Assembly: GCA_021464245.1 (NCBI GenBank)
Contig: JADCRB010000029.1
Coordinates: forward strand, 372,001 to 436,000
Origin: Carallia brachiata
Lineage: Eukaryota; Streptophyta; Magnoliopsida; Malpighiales; Rhizophoraceae
Reading direction: 5' to 3'
Length of the DNA: 64,000 nt
Part shown: piece after piece, positions 34,042 through 45,889 of the stretch
How positions within the stretch are numbered: position 1 is the stretch's first letter
How the letters are laid out: the number at the start of each line of letters is the position of its first letter
The notes under the pieces: model-generated
Told to the model about the DNA's origin: nothing
The model's input: only the letters and a program-made list of their open reading frames with translations
Databases searched by the model: none
Program-made: the position numbers and the translations under genes

Positions 34042-36438
34042 ATGGAAGACCCGAAAGAGCACCACCATCACGTCTCTCCAACGTCTCCGGCGAACTCTCA
34101 ACCGTCGTGCTCTGCCAACACCTGCGCCAATTGTGGCGGACCAACCACCTTCCCTAAGTTTCCTCTGCCGCCGCAGACCTCATGGTCCGAAATCTCTCCG
34201 CCCCCAGTCTACCGTCCAATCCGTGCTCCGGCCATCAACCTCCCTCCCAACCACAGTTCCCAAGCCATAATCCTGGCTCCCGTCCCTCAGGCCCAAAAGG
34301 TCCCCACCATTTCCCCGCCGCCCTACAGGTTCGAAGCCCCTTCCAAGAAAATTCAATCTCCGGACGACATCCGCCGCTTCCACGACTCCGATTCAGGTAA
34401 GAACTTCCTCGGTTTCGTTGTCGCACTCTCCGAGTCTGTCCGCCGCCACAAAATCTCCGATCCCTGCCACGAGTCGCAGACCGTAAAAACCCTGGTGTCC
34501 ATCCTCGAAACCCTAATTCGCTGGGTCGAGGAATACCCCCGGTCGAACAAGCTTCTCGTTATGGTAACCTCGCTTATCGAACCTGGCATGAACGTTTAGT
34601 GGAAAATAGTGAGTCGTTGATGCTCCAATTTTTGCCTGATGAACTGAAAGCTTCGACGATCGAGATTGTTCCTTATTTCACAGACAGTTTTGGCAATTAC
34701 AGCCGGATCGATTACGGTACGGGTCACGAAACCAATTTCGCTGCGTGGCTGTATTGCCTGGCAAGGATGGGAGTTGTTAAAGAAGAGGATTATCACGCCG
34801 TTGTGGCCAGAGTTTTTGTCAAGTACATTGAGCTAATGAGAAAATTGCAGTTGGTTTACAGCCTGGAGCCCGCGGGTTCTCACGGTGTTTGGGGGCTGGA
34901 TGATTACCATTTCTTGCCGTTTATATTTGGATCATCCCAGTTGATTGATCACAAATACATGAAGCCGAAGTCAATTCTCAATGACGACATATTAGAGAAT
35001 TTTTCGCACGAGTATATGTATCTCTCGTGCATTGCCTTCATTAAGAAGGTGAAGAAAGGGCTGTTTGCGGAGCATTCACCCATGTTGGATGATATCACTG
35101 TGGTGCCTAATTGGAATAAGGTGAATAGTGGGTTGCTCAAGATGTACAAGGTGGAGGTTCTGGACAAAGTGCCTATTATGCAACATTTTCTGTTTGGCTG
35201 GCTCATTAAGTGGTATGGTTTTTGTTAGGTTGTATGCCCTGTCATTGCAATATTTGTTTTGTTGCATTTCAATGCAGTTATCAATGGTTCCTGGTAATTT
35301 AATTTCCGTTTTAAAGAACCGTTAGTGTCTTAGATTGGTGAGTGTTGTTTGCCATTGAAATGTTGGCTGGACTACCAATGTCTAGGCCAAACTTTGCCCT
35401 CTTTTTCTTTTTGGTATTATTTTCACATAATTTCCTTGAAGTTGAAGAAAATTGGCTGATCAGTGCTTCACATATTCATTTAGATGAAATTGAATGTGTT
35501 GCCAATAATGATATTGGAAGTTTTCATTAGTACTTGGAACAAAAATTGGAATCAACATGAACATTGACTAACGTACCTGACGTGTTTTTAAGTGGCATAT
35601 GGTCCACAGTTTTTTCCGAGATTGGGTAACATAGGCTTGAAACTAGTTGCTTATGTTTTAAGCTTAGAGCATTTGCTGCATTTTTAGTTGCTCGTTTGAA
35701 GTGATTGGCTCATCACATTAGACATACATATGGGCACTTATTATGTGTAGCGATAGCAAGATTTCAGGAGATGGAAGTAGTAATGATATTTATCATGTTC
35801 GTTGTTGCCTGATAGAGGTTTATAATTGCTCTACTTTTTTATATATTAACCTGTCATATATACTTGAAATCTGTTGCCTGCCATTTGTAATTTTGTAGTT
35901 GTGTTTGCTGAAGAATGGAATTACAATAGTCCTTTTACTTGTTCCTTCTTAGATACGTCTATTTGCTCTAACAAAGTATTACGAATAACATTGTCTATGT
36001 TGTATGATGGAGATGGTAATGGTGATGACTTTTTTTGGAATTTTTCATTATCTTTGTAGTATATAATTTGGAGTGCTCCAAGTTACATGAATGTTAAACA
36101 TGGTAATTCTTTAATGGAATTAAGTAGTTTTATATAGAATGTTGTATTCTTGCAACAGAAAATACTGGAATCATTTTTGTGGAGCTTTTAAGAATATTAT
36201 TTGGAGTTATGTTGATGTGTGTATCAATATTGTTGTTTGTATATATAGTTTATTCATCAAAGTTAGAATGATTGGAATTATACCATTTTAAATATTTGTG
36301 CGATTAACTTGAATTGCTTTGAATGCTCCATGTTACTCAGGTTGTCATAATATTTGCAGTGGTGGCTTGTTCTTTCTTTTTCATTATTGTGGTTTACGGT
36401 TCAATTGTGTTTATTCTTTTCATCCTTCCAGGGGATAG
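34042..36438 (+). pseudogene. PTPA: PP2A activator PTPA (peptidyl-prolyl isomerase family); one apparent 1-nt frameshift
   Basis: Two adjacent frames give one PTPA protein. 34042-34590: a His/Pro-rich plant N-terminus with CANCGGP, then the conserved IQSPDDIRRFHDSDS, KNFLGFVVALSESVRRHKIS and VSILETLIRWVEE. 34599-35212: ENSESLMLQFLPDELKASTI, RIDYGTGHETNFAAWLYCLA, GSHGVWGLDDYHFLPFIFG and IMQHFLFGWLIKW. The frame changes by one missing base near 34532; downstream codons then continue the family sequence without loss. A GT-AG intron (35213-36431) follows, and splicing gives K-W-G-stop at 36438. Expected length without the break is about 392 residues. PTPA is a cytosolic/nuclear factor that reactivates PP2A by remodelling its catalytic subunit, using ATP/Mg. 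The start at 34042 is the ATG opening the acidic-His N-terminus; the frame extends upstream without an ATG. Because only one base is affected and a real intron remains, an assembly error or a very recent null allele are both possible. Confidence 0.85.
35213..36431 (+). other. Last intron of the PTPA gene
   Basis: Donor AAGTG|GTATGG, acceptor CTTCCAG|GGGATAG preceded by a T-rich tract. T-rich and without coding similarity. Splicing restores W-G-stop, matching the family C-terminus. Confidence 0.7.
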
Positions 36439-39400
36439 TGTCTTTTATCAGCTATACAGGAGCATCTGAGCATGTGCAATGGAATGAAGAGGAGCCATCT
36501 TCCACCTGGTTTCACCTCCGAAACTTGCTGCGTATCCATTCTCTTTACCCTCCCCTTACCCACTCCCACCCCCAACCCCCCAATCTCTGTTTTCTGATAC
36601 CTTCCATAATAATCAATCATGCGGATGCGTTTTTAGGTCAGTTCCTGCAGTTTCTCTATACAAGTTTGTCTCAGGTTAACAGTTATGTTGCGTGGTCAAT
36701 AGGATGCTACTAATATTTCTGTGTGAAAGTTAGAGCCAATAAAGTTGACATTTTCATGGGGTTTTTTTTTGCACCCACTAGTGTTGCGCTGTACTGACAT
36801 GTTAATGGTTACCTGCTGCGAAGTATTGCTAATATGGTCTTAGCAACAGCTCACCATGTCCATAATACTACATTTGTTTGGTTGTACCATTATGCTGTGC
36901 AACTATGAGAGAGAGCTTTTCGATTGATGCCTTGCTGGCACTCTGGTTCTGTTTCATAGGAAGTTTTTTTTTTTTTTTTTATTTTAATTGACTTTTAAAT
37001 TTGACAGAGATTCATGAAACTTTTCTTGGTTCTAATATGATGTTGCCTTGGAAGTAAAAAGGCAAAAGTGTTGGTAAAAAGGGGGAGCAAACTACTTGGA
37101 GTTAGCCTCTTGCTGTTTTCTAGGGTGTAAGATGAACAGGCATTACAAGAAGGAAGCTATTATACTGTGATTTATGTTTTCGTAGCGTCAGATTAATATT
37201 CAGAATCATTTATCTACTATTTACAATAAAAAGGTAAAACCTTTAGTGTAAAACGATGCAAATGGAGCCGTTAGGGAAATAAAAGGTAGATGCTTTCTGC
37301 CATGTTGGTCGCGTTTCAGGTATGTTTCCATGTTTGTCACGTGTCCAACAAAGCATATTCATTAGTTTTGCTGTGTACGTACGTGCTAGGGAGATCTACA
37401 TATCCATTGTAACTTCTTATCCATCCTTTTTTTTTTTTTTTTTTTTTAGTAAACTTCTTATCCATCCTTTCCCACGAAGGAGAAGGCCGTTTTTGATTGA
37501 ATAACCAAATAGATGATGTTTCGATTTGGAATAGCTGAAATTTCGAGTACAAAAATTTGGAGTGTCGGTGGATTGAACTTCTGTCAATTCTTGCAAATTG
37601 ATAGCATTTGAAGATAAACATAAACGGTCGATAATTGGTGTAAACTGCAATCTGTGGGAAGACGTCCTCTCCCGAGAGAGGGAAGGGCTTTCTGAAAGAG
37701 AGCTAGCGGACAGGTGCCTGTAAATACGGTGAGAACTTTTTGTTGGGGGGTTTCGCGTTGTCTTGCCTTTTGGACTATAAGGGTACAAACAATGATTGAG
37801 GTTGAGACTATAAAAGTGGGTGTAAAGTGTTGGTGCGTGTGTGAATACTGAATGCAGAGGGCTGAACTACAGAACTCCTTTTATTTTTCGCTGTTTTTTT
37901 TTTTTTAAACAGTTTTAGCCCCGTAAATCCTGACAAAAGGAAAACCCAAGTGGAATTAAAGAACTAAAAGCAAGCTGTCGCGTTCTTTTGGTGTACCGCC
38001 TGAACAAAAGTACGCCCGACTCTGTGCACTGTTGCCACTGCTACTGGCCTCCAACTCCGGCAGGTGTAATCCATGAAGACTCTTCTGCCTGGGCTGTTCA
38101 AATTACCTGGTTATGCTTCTATAGTTTCGAGCGTAAGATCCTGTTCAAAAAAGTTGAATAATTTAACTCTTTGTGCGGAGAAGACAGAGAATGTTCCGAG
38201 GCAGAAAACATCGAGTGTCCAAACTCAATTAAACCTCTCATTTTTTTTTTTGGGATTTGGATTGGTTTCTATAGGATTCTAACAATAATACCGAGAGACC
38301 AAATTTAATTTTCTTTCATGACACGCATATCCACGTTAATTTATATATGATTCAAAGTTTCAAACCACAGGCGAGGACCCCAGCTTCGTTAAATTTACAA
38401 TAAAGGAAATACGGGCCAAAAAAAATCTGCCAGGAGCAAGTCGTAGAGTACTCTGAAATGTATAGGACCAGATCTGTGAGGTGCGTGTTAACAAGGTTTA
38501 AGCAGTTCTCCATTTCTCCTAATCGATTCTCTTCCATTCGCCATTTTTGAGCTCCTTGAGTTTGTTTTAATCTATGTAAAGACTTGATGGTTACTACTTA
38601 AACTGCTTTCTAATCAGCGATTATTAATTACAAAACTCCTTTGTATGAGATGAGACCACACATTCATGACGTCTGCCATCAGATAAACATAAAAAAGTGC
38701 TTTGGAAATTGTAATCTCAGTTTCAATGTTCGAAACGCAAACTCCATTGTGGTTAATTACGCAACTGCCTTCATTAAGATTTTAACCCAATCCACATGGG
38801 ACTTAAAAGACTTTTTTGAAGCCTCTTAAACATATCTCTGTTGATTATAATTTCCTCTTAAACATAGTCCCTTCGAAATCTTATTTAAGTTATTTCAGAA
38901 TAATCAACTTAATAAATTAGATACAAAGGGGTCTAAAAAAAAAAATTCCCCTCCATCCTCTGCGTGAGGCTCTCTCTCCGTTAAGGTTCTCAATCACGTT
39001 TGCCCAAAAGTGCTTGCTACCCTGTCCTGTTTGTCCACAATTATCAATTATCAAGTGCCCCCCTGAAAATCACATCCTAACAATCAACGCACACGTCAAC
39101 GTCTATTAACTGGTTGTGGACCCAATACTTCAACCAAAAGACTTTTGCGAGCTAAATAATAAAACTATTTCTACAATAATAATTTTCTGACAAAATAAAA
39201 TGGCCACGAATTTGGGGTTATAATCGTTTTTATAATTTTCTTTTTGTAAAAATTTAATAAGGTATAGCAATACTAAGTTTTTCTATACGTTTACTGAATC
39301 TTATCTTATTTAAATTGTGACAAATTATGAAGGGAAAAATAAGCAAAAGACAAAAAGACCAGATGTACAAAGTACGTATTAACAATTAATTATGGAAATA

Positions 39401-39600
39401 AATTCATGCACATGTGACGTTTAATTTAATTTAATATAATCTGTATAGAATAGAACTACTCATATTTAATTAAAAAAACAGTGTCAATTACCCCCCACGA
39501 GCTTGACACTTTTGAGCTTTGACTACCCAAAAACAAATAAAATAAAATAAAATAAAAATGAACTATCTTTTATCATTTTTTTTCCCTCTTTTCTTTCTCC
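36439..39600. other. PTPA 3' flank and intergenic DNA
   Basis: The first few hundred bp are likely 3' UTR. The rest has only short open frames without known domains. A T-run at 37427-37447 is flanked by 19-bp direct repeats (listed separately). Confidence 0.5.
37411..37470 (-). mobile_element. Tiny poly(A) insertion with 19-bp target duplication
   Basis: AACTTCTTATCCATCCTTT occurs at 37411-37429 and 37452-37470. The space between holds only a T-run and AGTA. This is what an extremely 5'-truncated LINE-type insertion (poly(A) on the minus strand) leaves. Confidence 0.5.
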
Positions 39601-39859
39601 CAAGTCCTCTGCTATCTTGCTTTTCACTCTTTTCGTTTGATGTTTTTTATAACTCCATCTCCTGTTCTTTTTCTGTCCCCAGCATTCAATATTTCTTGCT
39701 GTGTTGTGTTGGTTAGGTGGGTGGATGGGTTAACTTCTCTCTCTTCATCTTCTTTCTTTTCCGGCGTTTCTGGCGGAAAAAACGGCGACTTTTGTTCCCA
39801 GAATCCAAATCCCGGAGAAGGAAAGCCAGTTTCAGCGTTAATTCACTCGTTTCTTCCAG

Positions 39860-40658
39860 GTGGGTCTGCAAGATATGCTTTAACTTTTTGGTTTTCTTTT
39901 TCCTTGTCGTTTGGCTGCCGAGAAAACAGAGCTGAACGGAGATACAGTTGGTGTGTGCTGAGCTTTTCTTAGTTCCCGCATCCGTCTTGTGTGGAAAGTT
40001 TATAGTAGCAGTTGGTATCTTACTTGTACATGCAATTTCTTGGCTTTCTTGACTTCCTTTTTTCATATTTTGCAAGCGGATTTCTTGTCCTGGTGTCTTT
40101 AGCAGAATGGATCTGTGATGGGTTTGCACAACTTTTTCATTTCTGTTTTTCTTTTGGATTATTAGCTGGTTTTTTGTTCTCTAGATTCGCTGGTTTTCTG
40201 CTTTCTTTTTTTTTTTAATTTTTTTTATTCGCCTCCAGATTTGGTCCTTGCTTTGTTATAATCGAAGCAATTTTTGTTTTTCTTGGTTTTCATTTGATGA
40301 CAGAATGGCAGGTGGTAAATTATATGTAATTTAAAGTTCATATTTTTGGTTAATTACATTTACTCCGCAAAACTCTGGTTGCATGATTGTCTTATTACTT
40401 TTCGCAATTTTGGAAAGATGAAAACTTGACTGTTTATTAATGGAAACTAGTTATGGACCCAATATGCTCTTCTGCTTCTTGTAGTTGGCTGCACGGCGTG
40501 CTAGCCTCCTCGTATCTGCCACTCAAAGCCTCTTTAAACAGTTGAGGGTGGCCCTTTTCATGTGAATTTAACCTAATGAATTGAGATTTGTTACTGTCTA
40601 TTTCATGCCTGAGGAATTGGGCTAACAATCAGTTTCTTTGTCTGTTTATCTTGTTTAG
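39860..40658 (+). other. Probable 5'-UTR intron of the FBW2-like gene
   Basis: Donor TTCCAG|GTGGGT and acceptor TTGTTTAG| 18 nt before the start codon, with a very T-rich body of 799 bp. Inferred from splice consensus and composition. Confidence 0.4.
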
Positions 40659-40676
40659 CTACGTGAAGCAGATTAG

Positions 40677-41952
40677 ATGGATGGGGAAAGTGAGTATCGC
40701 CGGTGGGATGATCTCATACCAGATGCCCTCGGTCTAATATTTAAGAATCTTTCACTGCAAGATAAGCTAGCAGTGGTGCCAAGAGTGTGCAAAGCATGGG
40801 GCAGAGCAGTGGCCGGGCCATTCTGTTGGCAGGAGATTGATCTTGAAGAATGGAGTAACCGCTGCCAGCCTGACCAACTCGATCGTATGCTGCGAATGTT
40901 GATCACAAGAAGCTGTGGATCGCTTCGGAAGCTATGTGCCTCTGGTGTCCACAGTGATACTATTTTCTCATTTATCTCAGACCAGTAAGCTGAGACATTC
41001 TCATTTCTATTGCTGATCTCATTTTCTAAACTTATTTTGAGGCCATGTGTCTTGTTAGAAAACGTTAGCATCATCCTGACAGTTGGGTGTTGATTATCAT
41101 CCTTTGCGCATTTAGAAATTACCAATAAAAGATGCCAAATTAATCACATTATGATTCTACATTGCAGTCACCCACTTTGAGTGATCAATGGTATAGGGGC
41201 TTCCACTAGCGGTCGTATCTTGTGGACTCTTTATGACCAGGGTCTCTTTTTGTGTTTTTTATTTTTATTTTTTTTTTAATTTTGCAAGTGCTGGATCCCT
41301 TCAGACGTTGCGTTTGCCAAGAAGTGAGATGAGTAATTCGATGGTTGAACAGATTGCTGGAAAGCTTTCAATGATCACATTCCTAGATTTGAGCTACTGT
41401 AGTAAAATTAGTGGTGTTGCCTTATTGGCAATCGGAAAGCATTGTAAATTTCTTGTGGGTCTGTGCCGGAATATGCATCCATTGGATACAGCAGAGAAGG
41501 TCACACAAGATGATGAGGCTTATGCCATTGCTGACACGATGCCAAAGCTGAAACGCTTAGAGGTGGCTTACCTTCTGATGAGCACCAAAGGTGCTTTGGA
41601 GATCCTTTCATGCTGCCCCGATCTTGAATACATCGATTTGAGAGGATGCTGGGATGTAAAGCTTGACTGCACCTTCATCAAGGAAAAGTTCCCAAAATTG
41701 AAAATGTTGGGGCCCCTAGTCATTGACTATCATGAAATGGAAGACTGGGACGATGACTGCTCCTTCGTTTATTCAGATTCTTCTGATTACTTGCCCTGGG
41801 AATTTTTAGCAGGTGATGTTGGGGACTTTGATGACGACTACAACAGCTATGATGAAATGTGGGACGACGAGCAGAGGCTAGAGGAGCTTGAGCTCAGGTT
41901 CTATGAAGGAATTGAAGACGCAGAACTATACGGTTGGTTTCCATCTCCATAG
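40677..41952 (+). CDS. FBW2: F-box protein, FBW2-like (SCF substrate receptor)
   Basis: Two exons, 40677-40984 and 41289-41952, joined by a 304-bp GT-AG intron (donor GACCA|GTAAGC, acceptor TTGCAAG|TGCTGG), encode 323 residues. The N-terminal F-box (about residues 9-50) reads WDDLIPDALGLIFKNL then SLQDKLAVVPRVCKAW. Leucine-rich repeat-like segments follow (LQTLRLPRSEMSN, ITFLDLSYCSKISGVALLAI, DLEYIDLRGCWDV). The C-terminus is strongly acidic (EMEDWDDDC, DVGDFDDDYNSYDEMWDDEQ). F-box proteins link substrates to SKP1-CUL1 ubiquitin ligases; Arabidopsis FBW2 targets AGO1 for degradation, and that substrate is inferred here. The start is the ATG shortly before the F-box. The gene appears intact. 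Position after EXO and PTPA supports the FBW2 assignment over the related SKIP1 type. Confidence 0.9.
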
Positions 41953-42119
41953 TGTCTGTTTTCTATCAACCTTGTGGGATTTGTTCACTTTAATCTGTTT
42001 ACACCACTGGATGCTGCATGATGCATCTTTTCCCTTTATAAGTGGATGCATGTGTTCAGGAGTTGGGTTGCTTTGGTGTGTGTATTGCTACTGTTGTCTA
42101 GAACTAGAATGTTGTCACT

Positions 42120-42150
42120 TAAATAAAATAAAAGTTCCTGTATTTAAATG
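42120..42150 (+). terminator. Poly(A) signal region of the FBW2-like gene
   Basis: TTAAATAAAATAAAAG, containing AATAAA words, lies about 170-180 bp after the stop codon, a suitable place for a plant near-upstream polyadenylation element. Confidence 0.4.
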
Positions 42151-42433
42151 AAGCAAAGCACATCACAGGAGAGATGTTCATCAACCATCTCTTTGCTGAT
42201 AATGATAAATGATAATTATAGTCAACCTCTCCTCATAAATAAATGATAATTATAGTCAGACGCCAAGTAGGTGGAAATAGGGTGGTTTTTCTTCTTTTCT
42301 GATGCCATTAACTTCTCTAAGGACTGTTTTTTGATTATGAGAAAAAGGTACAAAAGAAAATAATAGGAAAGAAAGTTAGCAAATGAAAGCATTTTTCTCA
42401 TATTTGGATAGAGAAGAGAAAGAAAAAGAACGA

Positions 42434-42520
42434 AAATCAGGGGGATATTATGATCAGAGTTCCTTTTCTCAAAGAAAATCAGGGGGAAATTTTGTTCGGT
42501 GTTCCTTTTCTCGGGGAATC
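42434..42520 (+). repeat. Two-unit tandem repeat of about 43 bp
   Basis: Both units read AAAATCAGGGGGA and then GTTCCTTTTCTC, at about 42434 and 42476, with diverged middles. No function is evident. Confidence 0.5.
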
Positions 42521-43807
42521 AATGAGAAGAGTTTTTTTTTTTTTAAATGTGAAATGGCAATCGTATCCTTTCGTTTTGGATACTTAAGAACGAATTGTGG
42601 GATACTTATGTAATTTGAGTTTACATGTTTTTCTTTCTTCCTTCTCTCTCTCATTTTCAAACCAAAAAAGCAACTTTTTACTTGGTTTCTTTTCTGTTAA
42701 ATTCAAGGTAATCCAAACGTCTGTAAGATGTTACTATTTTCTGTTATCTTTTTTTCTAATTTCGTTCACACAATTTCTCTCTCAAACAATGGTTAAAGTT
42801 ACACAACCAACAGGAAAAGTGGTCCCACAATGTGATTTTCGGACGGAGGTGGAGGGTCGATGTTGAAATTGTTGACCCATCTGCTGATTATTGTTGTGAG
42901 AACTCGACCGGAGTCGGACCCAAAAAACAAAACTTGAGAGTTTTCTTACCAATCCAAGAAAATCGAACATTATTTCATGACGTGGTTAATCTCGGATTAA
43001 ACAAAAAAATCGGAGAACTTCAAAACCAAGAAAAAAAAAAAACCTGGTCAATTTCAGATTAAACTCGAAAAATTTTGTTCCCAATGCAAACGATCATGAT
43101 CATATGACCCAAGAAAAAAAGAATGTTGTTAAACATTAAACAAAATTTAAGAGACTACACCGCACCATGTTAGTATGAAATGGATGATTTATTAGCCGCG
43201 TAGAAAATTTCCGACGAATGTTTATTGGCCATAGTAAAATAATATTGAAATAAGTTTTATTATATAATTTAATTTTACATAATAATAAAATGTATTTTCT
43301 CTAACTATATTTAATAATTTATTTTTTTAATTTTAATTATTAAATTACTTATATTATTTTATTATTATTTTGTTATTAAATAAATGTTACTAAATATAAT
43401 TTTTCTTGTGGTTATTTTGTTGAGACGTGGCCCCACTCATCAAATGAGGTGGAGACACGTGAGAGAGCTTTTTTTTATAAATAAAAAAAATACTCATAAA
43501 CATATTAATTATAATATTTATGAATTAAAATCGACATTTGTATTATTATTATACTTTATTTAATTATTTTAAGAGAACAGATCTATCATTTAAATATTAT
43601 TAAGATCGAACATAATTTTTTAAGTCAATTATAATATTAATAAATTTAAAATTAATATTATTCAATACACGAATAAATTCTGCCTATAAAACACTGATAC
43701 TAAAACTGAATTTGAATTAGAGATACGATGAAAGGGAAATTGGAAATCTCACGCAGTACTTACGTACTTTTTAAAAAAAACAATGGCTAAAGTAAAAGAA
43801 AAAAAAT
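42521..43807. other. Intergenic DNA, AT-rich
   Basis: No gene was recognised. About 43565-43680 shares words with 53140-53360, suggesting another fragment of that dispersed repeat. Confidence 0.4.
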
Positions 43808-44008
43808 AGAGTTTCAGAATTCAGTATTTACTTGAATATTTTTTTATATAATAAATTTATGATTTTGTTTAATAAAATTGTTATTTTATATAATAAGAAA
43901 AATTTATATTTTTTTATTAAAAAAAATAATTTTATTATATAAAATTACAATTTTAATATATAAAAACATATTCAAAGAGATGTCAATTTTGAAAGTGTAA
44001 TGCACTCA
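43808..44008. mobile_element. Heavily mutated copy of the TTGTGCAACAA MITE, subfamily 2
   Basis: It aligns end to end with 5068-5270. For example, GAATATTTTTTTGTGCAACA has become GAATATTTTTTTATATAATA, and the right-hand GGAAGTGTAATGGCAC has become TGAAAGTGTAATGCAC. Nearly all differences are C to T or G to A, leaving almost pure A/T. This is the pattern of deaminated methylcytosine on both strands. Confidence 0.65.
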
Positions 44009-45380
44009 AAGTAAAACGTGGATACATCTATTGAAAAAAGGTGATCACATCTCTGCTCATGCTGCTACAAGAACTGTACTCCTGTAGACTGACCTGTCCA
44101 ATTAACAATTAGTCAGCTCGCTAAGCGGAAGGGGAGAAAGTCAGCCCTGCTTTCTCGAAGTGGTGCTGGGACCAAATAGTTGAAGGGGTTCCTCAACTCC
44201 AAAATCCTCTATTTAATAAAAGTTGTTTATTTTGAGTAGGTAAGGTATTAGTAATTATGTGATATTTTTTGATTCACGTTCTTTCATTTTTTTTAATAAT
44301 TAATTGATTAACTGATAATCATTACCAATATTCAGGAAGAAAAAAAAGGGCACTGGAGAAAGAACAACTAGTCGTGTGCTAGGAAAAAAAAATGTTAAGG
44401 AAATGGATTCCCGTAACGAATCTTTTCCTTTTGGTTTTTACTGTAAGATTACCATACCAACTTTTCCATTAAACGAAATTAAGTCCTTTCCTAGACGATT
44501 ATAAATGTTGCATTTTAATTACAAATCTTAATTAAGCTAATTAAAAATTAAAATATGATGGGTTATGTTAACGTTGCAGTGTAATATTAATATATATTTC
44601 ATTAGCATGGTCTGTTTTGCAAGAACAAATTTTAGCTAATACTAATTACATTCCCTAAATGACCCGTTGGCACGTTGACTGTCCAATTCACTTATATGCA
44701 GCATATATAATTTTTTTTTTTTTTAAGAATTAGGAATGTTCTTTGTCTGTCTACAGATATTTGTCTTCCTTAAAAGGTTGGTTACTAAAAACTAATCCGT
44801 AAAAGGGTATATATAATTAATTAATTTCGTGCGGGCGCCTGAGCAAGTCACATGATCGCATGTGATAATCGGGTCGCACGCTCTTCGGATCTTGTACCTA
44901 AGCATTAGCATTTTGCATTTTGGAAGAATTGAGATGCCCTTTGAAGTAAAAATCACAATAAGCATATACGAGGTTTATATTGTTATTAACTCTTTCCTTT
45001 TATTATTTTATGTTTATAATGGAAGCTGAAGGATTATGAATAGATAACACAGTTATTAAAATTTAAATACACGATTAAAATTTTTAATAAAATATTTTAA
45101 TCAATTGTATAAAAAGTATGAGATATTAGTACATTATATTTTAAAATATCATTTGATAGCATTACAATAAATAAACACTCAAATTTTAAAGAAGCAAGAA
45201 TATTTGAATCCATGTGTACTGTAGATTGTCTTAGTACATCCCGTGAAAGTTTTGAGTCCCCACCATACCAACTCGCATATTTCAAATTCATGATTTTTGC
45301 TCAAGGGTTTCATGATTTTCTGGAAAAAAAAAAAAAAAAAAGAGTTCTTTGCCTCTCAAGTCAAACTAAAAGTAATATAA
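44009..45380. other. Intergenic DNA without recognised features
   Basis: AT-rich. A non-repetitive island near 44830-44900 (GTGCGGGCGCCTGAGCAAG) has no recognised function. Confidence 0.45.
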
Positions 45381-45444
45381 ATGGCAGGTGAGATATCACC
45401 TTCCATGTAAAAAAAAAAAAGAAAGTAATATAAATGGCATGTGG
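45369..45444 (+). mobile_element. Tiny poly(A) insertion with about 18-bp target duplication
   Basis: AAAGTAATATAAATGGCA occurs twice. Between the copies lie about 26 bp, including ATATCACCTTCCATGT, and an A-run. This looks like a severely 5'-truncated retroposon insertion. Confidence 0.45.
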
Positions 45445-45835
45445 ACCATCTTGATATTCTAGAGTGGCTCAGAATGACCTCTCTCTGTATGTATCTCTGT
45501 GCAAATAACTTATTATTATAATATATCTGCCCTGCCAAGTTGCAAGAACAGAACAAATTACACATGCACCACATCAGTGAAGTGAGAGCAAGGATAAAAA
45601 TTGTGGGCCTTTTACCATTACTTCTCTTCAAGCTTTTTCTATTGTTAATTTCTCAAAGTTCTCTTTATTCAATGTTTTCAGTGGAGGGAAATTGGGGTAG
45701 TGTAGATTTGTGATTGTGTCCTGTTTAAAAGTGGCCCCATTTTTGAGCATATTTCGCAGCGGTCCCCACCTCATTTAAAGACAAAGATGCAATCAATCAG
45801 TTGGGAGATTCGTTTGCCCTTTTCTCCTGGTTTGA

Positions 45836-45888
45836 TTACGATTCCAAGGGCGTGGTTAAAAAAAAAAAAAAATTACGATTCCAAGGAC
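45836..45888 (+). mobile_element. Tiny poly(A) insertion with 14-bp target duplication
   Basis: TTACGATTCCAAGG occurs on both sides of GCGTGGTT plus an A-run. Interpreted as a truncated LINE-type insertion consisting of almost only the tail. Confidence 0.5.
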
Positions 45889-45889
45889 G

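Noticed and set aside
40437..41125. Minus-strand frames over the first exon of the F-box gene
   Set aside because: No domain similarity; the opposite strand encodes a conserved F-box with correct splice sites.
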